Of a stretch of 48,934 nt of DNA, positions 34,229-41,463 are shown piece by piece. The notes beneath the pieces were generated by a model, which saw nothing but the letters and a program-made list of their open reading frames with translations, was not told the DNA's origin and made no database searches. The translations under genes were made by a program, and so were the position numbers. The stretch spans positions 1 to 48,934 of the forward strand of contig JAQXJI010000024.1 of the NCBI GenBank assembly GCA_029008615.1, in the 5' to 3' direction. Numbering within the stretch: position 1 is the stretch's first letter; every line of letters starts with the position of its first letter. The DNA is from Elusimicrobiota bacterium. GTDB taxonomy: Bacteria > Elusimicrobiota > Elusimicrobia > Elusimicrobiales > Elusimicrobiaceae.

Positions 34229-36264
34229 AATATACTGACGAGGAAATAAAAAATAAATTTTCCAATGTTAACTTTGACAAAACCGGCTGGAAAAAGCAGG
34301 CCGTCTTTAATAAGATAGTCGCCAAGCAAGCCGGAAGGAGTTTTAATATGAGGAAAAGATATCTTAAACTTACCGCTGCGGCTTCGTTGGTTGTACTGAT
34401 AGCCGCCGTCAGCGCGCCGTTTTTTATAAACCAGATAAAAAATGGCAACAACGCAGTTTATTCAGACGCTACGGAAAACTACACGGAAACCGAAAACATT
34501 GCGGAAGATACAATATCTTCGGCCCCCCAATCAGCGCCCGCGCAGGTGCATTACAAAGCCAGGAAAACAGAAAACCAAGCCCCTGCCGGATATGCACGCA
34601 GCAGCCAAATTAAAGCGGAAGCTGAGGTTTTACAGGCTGATTTCGCCCCGATAAAACACGAAGGGGCGCTTTTGGGCGCTAATGTTTACTCAAAAAGAGC
34701 TGTGCGTATGCCCTCGCCAACACCTATAACTGCGCCTATAAGGCCTGCTTATCCCACCCAAACTTCGGAGCAGCCTTTATCAAAAGAAAGTAAAGACTAT
34801 AAGGAAAACTCTTTTAAAAAAGCCGCTTTGGAACCGCTTTCCACATTCTCGGCCGATGTAGATACGGCTTCCTACTCAATGCTGAAAGAACAAATTAACA
34901 GAGGCTGGGACGTACAAAAAGAATCCGTAAGAATTGAAGCTTTAATAAATAATTTTTCCTACAATTACGCCGAACCTAAAGGAGCTGAGCCCTTGGGTGT
35001 TGATATTGAATATTCCGATGCGCCTTGGAACAAAAACAATAAACTTGTAAAAATAGGCGTCAAGGCCAAAAATTTACCGAAAGAAAACCGTCCACAAAGC
35101 AATTTGGTGTTTTTAATGGACGTTTCGGGTTCAATGCAGGGTTCAAACAGGCTTCCGCTGGCCAAGAAAGCCATAAAAATGCTGCTTGACCAACTTGACG
35201 CGGAAGATTTGGTTTCCGTAGTAACCTATGCTTCCGGCGTAGACGTAAAACTTGACGGAGTAAAAGCTAAGAACAAAAAACAAATTATTCAAGCGATAGA
35301 TTCCCTCCGGGCCAGCGGAGCGACTTACGGGGAAGAAGGCCTCAAAAAAGCCTATGAAACCGCCAAGAAAAACTTTCTGCGCAAAGGCAACAACCGCATT
35401 ATTATAGCCAGCGACGGAGATTTTAACGTCGGCAATTCAAGCTCGAAAAGCATAGAAGATCAAGTTTCCGAAGCAAAAGAAAGCGGAGTATTTATAAGTG
35501 CGCTCGGCTTCGGTATGGGCAATTACCGCGACGCCCTTATGGAAACTATCGCCGATAAAGGCAACGGCAACTATGCTTATATAAATGATTTAAAAACCGC
35601 TCAAAAAGCCTTAGTAAGGGAATTTTCCGGCACGATGTTTACGGTTGCGAAAGACGTTAAATTCCAGGTTGAATTTAACCCGGCAAAAGTGGAAGATTAC
35701 CGCCTTATCGGATACGAAAAACGCGCCCTTAACAACGAGGACTTCAACGACGACAAAAAAGACGCGGGCGAAGTCGGTGCGGGCCACACCGTAACGGTGC
35801 TTTACGAAATACGCCCCAAAGGCGGGAAAGAAGCTTTGGATATTGACGAACTTAAATATTCCAAAACGAAATACGGAAATTCCGACGAGCTTTTGACCGT
35901 AAAAATAAGGTACAAAGCCACCGACGGCGACGAAAGCAAACTTATGAGCAAAACTCTTAAAGAAAAGGACTATAAACCCTTTAAGCAAGCCTCGGAAGAT
36001 TTCCGTTTCGCTTCGGCGGCGGCCGCATTCGGCCAGGCGGTTAAAAACAGCGATTTTAAAGGCGATATATCTTTAAAAGAAATAGCGGACATCGCTTCCG
36101 CCGCAAAAGGCATTGACGAAAACGGCGACAGAGCGGAATTTGTACAATTAATCCGCACTTATGACGCTTCCGAAGAGAACAATCAGGCGGATGACAAAGC
36201 CCCTTCCGCCGTTAAAGACTTAGACGAATTTGATTACGACTCGCCTCTGCTGCTTCCGTATTAA
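34225..36264 (+). CDS. Membrane-anchored VWA protein (YfbK type), putative anti-sigma fusion
   Basis: A 679-residue protein. Residues 1-48 are cytoplasmic and basic, 49-69 a membrane helix, and 70-195 a Pro/Ala-rich linker. The extracytoplasmic part is a YfbK-like unit: a VWA N-terminal segment (STFSADVDTASYSMLKEQIN, 206-225), a VWA domain with the metal site DVSGSM at 299-304, and the C-terminal domain ending near 675. Such domains bind ligands through a divalent metal. It overlaps the ECF sigma gene by ATGA, so the N-terminal segment may hold the sigma factor; that role is inferred from position and topology. A terminator follows. Confidence 0.87.
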   Translation: MKYTDEEIKNKFSNVNFDKTGWKKQAVFNKIVAKQAGRSFNMRKRYLKLTAAASLVVLIAAVSAPFFINQIKNGNNAVYSDATENYTETENIAEDTISSAPQSAPAQVHYKARKTENQAPAGYARSSQIKAEAEVLQADFAPIKHEGALLGANVYSKRAVRMPSPTPITAPIRPAYPTQTSEQPLSKESKDYKENSFKKAALEPLSTFSADVDTASYSMLKEQINRGWDVQKESVRIEALINNFSYNYAEPKGAEPLGVDIEYSDAPWNKNNKLVKIGVKAKNLPKENRPQSNLVFLMDVSGSMQGSNRLPLAKKAIKMLLDQLDAEDLVSVVTYASGVDVKLDGVKAKNKKQIIQAIDSLRASGATYGEEGLKKAYETAKKNFLRKGNNRIIIASDGDFNVGNSSSKSIEDQVSEAKESGVFISALGFGMGNYRDALMETIADKGNGNYAYINDLKTAQKALVREFSGTMFTVAKDVKFQVEFNPAKVEDYRLIGYEKRALNNEDFNDDKKDAGEVGAGHTVTVLYEIRPKGGKEALDIDELKYSKTKYGNSDELLTVKIRYKATDGDESKLMSKTLKEKDYKPFKQASEDFRFASAAAAFGQAVKNSDFKGDISLKEIADIASAAKGIDENGDRAEFVQLIRTYDASEENNQADDKAPSAVKDLDEFDYDSPLLLPY

Positions 36265-36289
36265 GACAGACTAAAACCTTACGAAGTTT

Positions 36290-36322
36290 CCCCCGGGCCG
36301 TTTATGCCCGGGGGTTTTAATA
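36290..36322 (+). terminator. Terminator after the VWA gene
   Basis: CCCCCGGGC and GCCCGGGGG form a 9-bp stem followed by TTTTAATAAT. Confidence 0.85.
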
Positions 36323-36374
36323 ATATCCGTAAATTTTATGAAATAAGACTTTCCGAAAATCTCAAATAATACGG

Positions 36375-37016
36375 CTAAAACAACCAAATAAGTTCAATAT
36401 TTGTAGGCTTCGCACCCATACGGGAACAAAATTTTCCGCCTTTTTTGATATCATCTTCGGCCTTATCGGCATTTTGTATCGTTACGTTACACTGCTTCAG
36501 CAGTTCTTGGCCAGCGGGATAGTATCCGTCGTAAAAACGGCGTATTGAATAAGAAGCCCGCAAAGTTTTGAACTTAGGGAAAGCGTGGATTTCCAAGAGT
36601 GAATATGTGGAAGTTTTCCCCTCTTCCGTATAATTAAGTTCTTTGATAACTTCAACCAAAAAAGAATCGCCGTTTCCCAAAGTAAAAGTAAAAGTGTCGG
36701 GCGTCAGCACTTCCTCCCCAGCGTCATGGACGTATCTGCTTGCGGAATAGTTCACTTCGGAAGAGGAGGGCGGCAGCTCAAAATCCAAAAGACGCAAATC
36801 GGCCGTATAATCCCCTTTCTTTGCGAAATATTTTTCTTCCGCCGCAAAAATATCATCGGCAATACTCTTAAGCTCTTTATAATGCGATTTTTGCTTAGAC
36901 GTCCCAATAAACGCAAATATCAAAACCGATAGAAAGAAAGCCACAGTCAAGAGTTTAAATTTATAAGAGATACCAGGCATCAATCCAAATTTAACGCCTA
37001 ATGAATAGCCGCTCAT
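36375..37016 (-). CDS. Pilin-like membrane protein without a prepilin leader
   Basis: A 213-residue protein with one N-terminal helix (about residues 19-38) followed by KSIADDIFAAEEKYFAKKGDYTADL, a pattern typical of the long helix of pilins, then a beta-rich domain with two cysteines near the end (KQCNVTI, KFCSRMG). The usual leader (KG followed by FTLIE) is absent, so the prepilin peptidase should not process it. It starts on the last base of the ankyrin gene's stop codon, so the two are translationally coupled. Function unknown; it may be a derived pseudopilin or a partner of the ankyrin protein. Confidence 0.6.
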   Translation of the reverse strand: MSGYSLGVKFGLMPGISYKFKLLTVAFFLSVLIFAFIGTSKQKSHYKELKSIADDIFAAEEKYFAKKGDYTADLRLLDFELPPSSSEVNYSASRYVHDAGEEVLTPDTFTFTLGNGDSFLVEVIKELNYTEEGKTSTYSLLEIHAFPKFKTLRASYSIRRFYDGYYPAGQELLKQCNVTIQNADKAEDDIKKGGKFCSRMGAKPTNIELIWLF

Positions 37017-39805
37017 TATTTTGCCCCCGCGCTCTTAAGCATGTCCGCTATTTCTTCAAAGCCGCCGGTTTCCGCTATTTTAAGCGCGTTTAAGCCGGTA
37101 TCCTGCCCGTTAATAATGAGGGACGCGTTAAAGTCGGCGCCGGCCTCAAGAAGAAGAGCGACAAAATCTTTATTGCCCGTTTGCGCCGCCATCATAAGCG
37201 GCGTATAGCCGCTGTCGCCTGCTGCGTTTAAATCGGCTTTCGCCCGTATTAAAACCTTTGCGGCTTCTAGATTGCCTGAAGTGCAGGCAAAAAGCAAAGG
37301 AGAACCGACCGCCGGAGCCTTAACATTTACATCGGCGCCGAGGGAGATTATAGCCTCTAACCGTTCATTATCCCCGGCCATTAAAGCGTGGAATAAAGGC
37401 GTAAAACCGGCTGCGTCGGGCGTATTTACGTTCTCCGCGGAAGGTAAAGGCTGAGGCTCAAAATCAACCGGCGAAGTTGCCGCCTCAACCGCGCCGTGTT
37501 CGCGTAAGATTTCGGCCACAGCGGTATTGCCGTTTTCAAGAGCAAGGCTCAAAGCCGTCATACCGGAATCCAAACCGTTTACCAACCAAGAAACGTTCAC
37601 ATCCGCACCAGCTTCCAAAAGCAGTTTGGCAATTTTTTCATTACCCTCAAATGAAGCCAACATTAAAGGCGTTTTCCCGCTTGAATCAGTCATATTGACG
37701 TCCGCGCCCGCCGCAATAAGAGCTTTTAAGAAATCAAAATTCCCGGTGGAAGCCGCCAAAGCCAAAGGAGTATCGCCGGCTTCGGTTTTCAAATTAACGT
37801 CCGCGCCCGCGGTAAGCAAAGCTTTAAAGGTATTTTCATCATAAGTTCTTACGGCTTTAAACAGAGGGGTTTCGCCGTCGGAATCCAGAAGGTTTAAAGC
37901 TTCTTTCGGCAGAGGAACGGCTGCTTCTTCCGCTTGAGGTTTTTCTCCTTTCCAAAAACTGTGCGGCTGATAGTAAACCGGGGTGCGGTAAGCTTCAAAT
38001 TTATTGCGGAAACGTATTTCCTCAAAAGGCAGCAAGGCCGTATTTTCTCCGGAAGAAACTTTAATATCCCAAGGTTCTTTTATGCCGTTAAAAGTGAAAT
38101 TTATTTCTCCTTCAGCTTCAGGGGAAGCGGAAAACGCCTGCATATAGGCTTCTTCGGACGCGCGATTATCGGCCGCAGTTTTATAAGAAACGTATAAATA
38201 AGACGTATTTTCGTTTTTACCGTCTTTAAAGCTGATTTCAATTTCTTTGGGTTTTGCACGCATTGCCGCTTTGCCGAAATCGGCCGGAGTCAATGTTTCA
38301 TTTTCGCCGTTAAAATAGCGCACGGTAAAAGATTCCGCTTCGGGCGTGCTTCCCCCGTTTTCCGCCGGTGCGTTAAACCGTACATTGAAAGCGGTATTAT
38401 ATTTTTTGTTAAACTGATTAAAAAGATCTTTATCCGGCAAGCCGTTTTCTTTAAGATTTTCCGCCGCTTCTTTATTTTCTTGTAAAACGTTTGTTCTGAA
38501 CTCATCCCAATCGGAACCCGCTATCAACGCAGACGAAGCAAAATCGGCAAAATCCAAAGCGACTTCCTTACCTTTCAGCCAAGCTATAAGTTCCGTTTGG
38601 CGGGTATCGCCGCGCTGAGTCCACAGAGCCACACCGCCGTAAGGGGCCGCCCCGATGATAATATCGGTATATAAAGGGCCGCCATCTGCGTCCTTTTTAG
38701 AGAACATTTCTTTTAATTTTTCATAAGGAAGAATCTCTTCCAGCGAATAAGCTTTGTTTTCAACCACGGAATAATATACCATATCAAGCTTACGCGGCAA
38801 AGGGCGCGCGCCGCCTGCGCTTATATGGGAAGATCCCCCCGCAGGGTAACCCCACACATTATTCGGAAGCGGAAACACCTCCGCAGCGCGTTTTCCTTCT
38901 TCATCCAAATAAAGTACGGTAAAAAACGGCTGAATGGGATATAAAGGGTGCATAGTAAGGCCAAGTTCATACTCGACTATGCCGTTTTTAGCCTTTTCCT
39001 CGGCGACGGCATCTTCAAAACTTTGACCGGGCTTAAGAGCGCGCAGGATTTTAAGGTCTCCTTCAAAAATTTCCAATACCTTTTGGCGGGCTTTTGCGAA
39101 ATCCTCTTCGGAAATATTTTTAAGAGGATTATCCTCGTCTTCTCCGGCAAAACGCAATGCACCCTCTTTATACTTTTTAAAGTTGAAAGGCTTTTGTTTT
39201 TCATAGCGGATAATGTCCTCAAAAATATCGGACGTTATTTTAGGGTCGTCGGTTTTCAAATTCTGCTTTACGCCTTCGGTAAATTCCTCTATAATCCAGG
39301 ATTCTTCCCCAAAACTTAAATCCGCGTGTAAAGAAGCCAACATCATATAGCGCATACGTTCGACATAGAACCAAAAAAACAGTTCTTCCGGCGTAAAAAC
39401 ATTTGTCAAGTTGTTGCCAGAATTAATAAATACGTCCATTATGAGTGTCGGGGAAGCGGTTTCAAAAAAATCCGCCGGCATAGGCGCGTATTTTTTATGT
39501 AAATCAAGGATAGCTTGCTCCGCCTGAGCGATTGTTTTTTTGAGGCTTTCTTCGTCTATATCAGGCTTGACGCCTTTATATTTTTCAGCCAGGGCCGCGT
39601 ATTCTTTTTCCATATTTTGTTTAACGTCATCAGGCAGATTGTCAACAAGCATATCTGTAAATAAAGGATACATCTTTTCCCTTATTTCCTGCGTGTCATA
39701 AACTATCGGTTCGGCAGGGGTTTTTTCCCCGCCCATACAGCCGAAATTGGCCGCCTGAGCGCACAAAACTGAAGAAAATACAGATAATTTAATAAATTTA
39801 TTCAT
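37016..39805 (-). CDS. Exported ankyrin-repeat protein
   Basis: A 929-residue protein. The N-terminus (MNKFIKLSVFSSVLCAQAANFGC) is an export signal, cleaved after AQA or perhaps at an atypical lipobox NFGC. Residues about 30-640 are of unknown fold, with an acidic helical start. The last 290 residues hold about eight ankyrin repeats in two groups joined by a Pro-rich linker; consensus pieces are GDTPLALAASTGN, AGADVNMTDSSGKTPLMLAS, GFTPLFHALMAGDN and SGYTPLMMAAQTGN. Ankyrin repeats bind proteins. An extended -10 (TTGCTACAAT, 39838-39847 on the minus strand) and AAGGGG precede the start. The downstream pilin-like gene is coupled to it. Because it is exported it may act at the surface or in the periplasm. 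Confidence 0.85.
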   Translation of the reverse strand: MNKFIKLSVFSSVLCAQAANFGCMGGEKTPAEPIVYDTQEIREKMYPLFTDMLVDNLPDDVKQNMEKEYAALAEKYKGVKPDIDEESLKKTIAQAEQAILDLHKKYAPMPADFFETASPTLIMDVFINSGNNLTNVFTPEELFFWFYVERMRYMMLASLHADLSFGEESWIIEEFTEGVKQNLKTDDPKITSDIFEDIIRYEKQKPFNFKKYKEGALRFAGEDEDNPLKNISEEDFAKARQKVLEIFEGDLKILRALKPGQSFEDAVAEEKAKNGIVEYELGLTMHPLYPIQPFFTVLYLDEEGKRAAEVFPLPNNVWGYPAGGSSHISAGGARPLPRKLDMVYYSVVENKAYSLEEILPYEKLKEMFSKKDADGGPLYTDIIIGAAPYGGVALWTQRGDTRQTELIAWLKGKEVALDFADFASSALIAGSDWDEFRTNVLQENKEAAENLKENGLPDKDLFNQFNKKYNTAFNVRFNAPAENGGSTPEAESFTVRYFNGENETLTPADFGKAAMRAKPKEIEISFKDGKNENTSYLYVSYKTAADNRASEEAYMQAFSASPEAEGEINFTFNGIKEPWDIKVSSGENTALLPFEEIRFRNKFEAYRTPVYYQPHSFWKGEKPQAEEAAVPLPKEALNLLDSDGETPLFKAVRTYDENTFKALLTAGADVNLKTEAGDTPLALAASTGNFDFLKALIAAGADVNMTDSSGKTPLMLASFEGNEKIAKLLLEAGADVNVSWLVNGLDSGMTALSLALENGNTAVAEILREHGAVEAATSPVDFEPQPLPSAENVNTPDAAGFTPLFHALMAGDNERLEAIISLGADVNVKAPAVGSPLLFACTSGNLEAAKVLIRAKADLNAAGDSGYTPLMMAAQTGNKDFVALLLEAGADFNASLIINGQDTGLNALKIAETGGFEEIADMLKSAGAK

Positions 39806-39837
39806 AAATCCCCTTAATTAATAAAAAAGATTATTTA

Positions 39838-39846
39838 ATTGTAGCA
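39838..39846 (-). promoter_or_regulatory. Extended -10 of the ankyrin operon
   Basis: Minus strand TGCTACAAT, about 30 bases before the ankyrin ATG, with AAGGGG between. Confidence 0.55.
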
Positions 39847-39932
39847 AATTTGGGAATATCCCCCCTCTATAATGGTTCTCCCTATTTTAAAGAAAGGGCC
39901 TCAACGCATATAAAAACTAAAGGATAATTTTT

Positions 39933-39941
39933 TGCTATAAT
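39933..39941 (+). promoter_or_regulatory. Extended -10 of the structured RNA
   Basis: TGCTATAAT, identical to the box before the ECF sigma gene. A start about seven bases downstream would give an RNA beginning near 39948. Confidence 0.55.
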
Positions 39942-39947
39942 AAAAAA

Positions 39948-40215
39948 GGAATAGAACATTCCGTAAGTCGTTATAACGGCTTATTTACAATTTAATCTGT
40001 TTTTGGAACCGTATGCGGAATACGGTGCGCTATGAGGATACTCATGGCATAGTTAGGATCCAAAAACAGCTCGTTATCAAGCACAAGATAAAGGGAAGTC
40101 ATGAGCCCTTTGTCTTGTGCTGAGTGCTTTCTGCCATATTTTATATGGTAGAAAGCCACGGCTGTTATTATTTGGGTTATCCTAACTAGCTCAGATATAA
40201 CAGCCGTTTTTATTT
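39948..40215 (+). ncRNA. Putative structured RNA of about 265 nt with its own promoter and terminator
   Basis: Almost every base can be paired. In order: GGAAT/ATTCC (39948-39962); TAAG-CGTT/AACG-CTTA (39964-39982); an 11-bp stem CTGTTTTTGGA/TCCAAAAACAG (39997-40007 with 40059-40069) enclosing ACCGTAT/ATACGGT and ATGAG/CTCAT hairpins; a 16-bp stem from AGCACAAGATAAAGGG (40080-40095 with 40106-40121); a 14-bp stem from GCTTTCTGCCATAT (40126-40139 with 40143-40156); and a final 10-bp stem CGGCTGTTAT/ATAACAGCCG (40159-40206) followed by TTTTTATTT, an intrinsic terminator. TAGTTAGGAT (40050-40059) can also pair with ATCCTAACTA (40179-40188) in the last loop. It matches no RNA class I know. The next gene has a separate -10, so this may be a free RNA or a terminating leader. 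Confidence 0.6.
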
Positions 40216-40267
40216 CCCCGCTTTTGCTCCTTGTTATACGTATGAGCTCGGTCAACTTATATAAAAA

Positions 40268-40287
40268 TATAATCCATATTAAGGAGG
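40268..40287 (+). promoter_or_regulatory. -10 box and ribosome binding site of the Slam substrate gene
   Basis: TATAAT at 40268-40273 and AAGGAGG at 40281-40287, just before the ATG at 40297. A start from this box would give a very short leader close to the binding site, so read-through from the structured RNA remains possible. Confidence 0.45.
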
Positions 40288-40296
40288 AAGTATTTT

Positions 40297-41424
40297 ATGA
40301 CAGCACTTATCATAGGATTAATAGCCGCGCTGGGAATCGGCGGAGGTATCGCCGTAGCTAATAACAGCGGCGGCGGTGGTGGAGGAGGAACAGAAATATC
40401 CGGGCCTGCTGTACCGGGTAATGACGGAGGTTCCGGCAATGAAGGCGGAGATAATCAAGGTGGAAACCAAGGCTCCGGCAATGAAGGTGGAAACCAAGGC
40501 GGAGATAACCCCGGTGGCGACAATACTGGCGGCAATGAAGGCGGAAACCAAGGCGGCGACAATACTGGCGGAAACAACCCGGGAAATCCCGCTTCCAAGT
40601 TAAATCCCGACTATAATCTTATCAGTGCATTGACGGATAATACGCAGTATAAAAACATCGTATCTTCAAAGGATTTGAGCCCAGCAGAATACCATTTGAT
40701 CAACGATGGAACAGGAATCAATTACCGCAAAATTTATTTAGGAACAGATGGTGAATCAATCTTGGTAGACACCGGCGTACTTCGCGAAGAAAATGGCTAT
40801 TTTGTCCCCGGTTCCAACGGATATATGGAAGACAAGCAAACCTTACGTTTTACCGCAGAAGATAAAGCGGAAGATGGAGCTAGTTATAACTTGTACCAGA
40901 AGGACACTTCTTCATCTAATGGCTCCGTTCGACATCTGCATAAGTTATATTTGGGCGGGAGTAAAATGGAACTCAGTACGGCGGACTTTGGCTTCTGGAT
41001 TGAATGGCGCAATGGGGCTAACCAGTATAACCGTTACACCGAAATATATTGGTATGATAAAGACTATTTGTATACCGGCGTCCGTTCGGACACGGTTAAC
41101 TTTGCCGGTAATGCGCTGATGGTATCCGAGGATATGAATAGTGCTGAAGGACGGGTGGTAAAGCCAGGCTCCTTTGCCATGACGTTAGATATGGCAGACG
41201 CAAAATTAACGGGAAAAATAGACATGGGCATTTCCAAATATAATGTAGATTTTTCCGGGACTTTGAGCGATAAAAACCAATTAAAGTTTGAAGGAAATAA
41301 TGTCGTGCATGAATACAGTCACGGATATTTACTGCAAGGCAAAGATGGTTTGGAAACGATAGGAAATATCTATACCTCTGAAGGAACAAATGATTATACC
41401 TTCGGTGCCAAAGAAGTAAAATAA
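40297..41424 (+). CDS. Glycine-rich secreted protein with TbpB-like barrel, putative Slam substrate
   Basis: A 375-residue protein. The N-terminus (MTALIIGLIAALGIGGGIAVA) is a hydrophobic export signal with no lysine and no lipobox cysteine. Residues 25-98 are a Gly/Asn/Asp/Glu linker with imperfect repeats such as GGNQGGDNTGG. Residues 105-260 form a handle-like region. Residues 265-375 have the pattern of the small barrel of TbpB-like Slam substrates: an NFAGNA strand followed by GSFAMTLDMADAKLTGKIDM and DFSGTLSDKNQLKFEG. The next gene encodes a Slam-type translocon, which supports the assignment. Without a lipobox it would be secreted or held otherwise, as known for hemophilin-type substrates. 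Ligand unknown; metal, haem or host protein are possible. Confidence 0.7.
   Translation: MTALIIGLIAALGIGGGIAVANNSGGGGGGGTEISGPAVPGNDGGSGNEGGDNQGGNQGSGNEGGNQGGDNPGGDNTGGNEGGNQGGDNTGGNNPGNPASKLNPDYNLISALTDNTQYKNIVSSKDLSPAEYHLINDGTGINYRKIYLGTDGESILVDTGVLREENGYFVPGSNGYMEDKQTLRFTAEDKAEDGASYNLYQKDTSSSNGSVRHLHKLYLGGSKMELSTADFGFWIEWRNGANQYNRYTEIYWYDKDYLYTGVRSDTVNFAGNALMVSEDMNSAEGRVVKPGSFAMTLDMADAKLTGKIDMGISKYNVDFSGTLSDKNQLKFEGNNVVHEYSHGYLLQGKDGLETIGNIYTSEGTNDYTFGAKEVK
40430..40580. repeat. Imperfect tandem repeats in the Gly-rich linker
   Basis: Units such as GGCGACAATACTGGCGG and GGCGGAAACCAAGGCGG recur, coding for GGDNTGG and GGNQGG. Such direct repeats can change in number by recombination and would lengthen or shorten the linker in frame. 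Confidence 0.6.
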
Positions 41425-41431
41425 ATTATGT

Positions 41432-41458
41432 GGGGCCCGGTTTTCGGGCCCCTTTTTC
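41432..41458 (+). terminator. Intrinsic terminator between Slam substrate and Slam genes
   Basis: GGGGCCCG and CGGGCCCC form a perfect 8-bp GC stem around a GTTTT loop, followed by TTTTTC. It ends six bases before the Slam ATG, leaving no room for a separate promoter. Slam is therefore expressed by read-through, or its start lies upstream. Confidence 0.85.
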
Positions 41459-41463
41459 TATTT

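Noticed and set aside
36375-37016. Normal type IV prepilin
   Set aside because: The basic leader with Gly before a hydrophobic FTLIE-type start is absent, so it is described only as pilin-like.
39992-40255. An 87-codon minus-strand open frame through the structured RNA
   Set aside because: It starts at TTG without a ribosome binding site and runs through palindromic stems; the terminator and promoter signals are on the plus strand.
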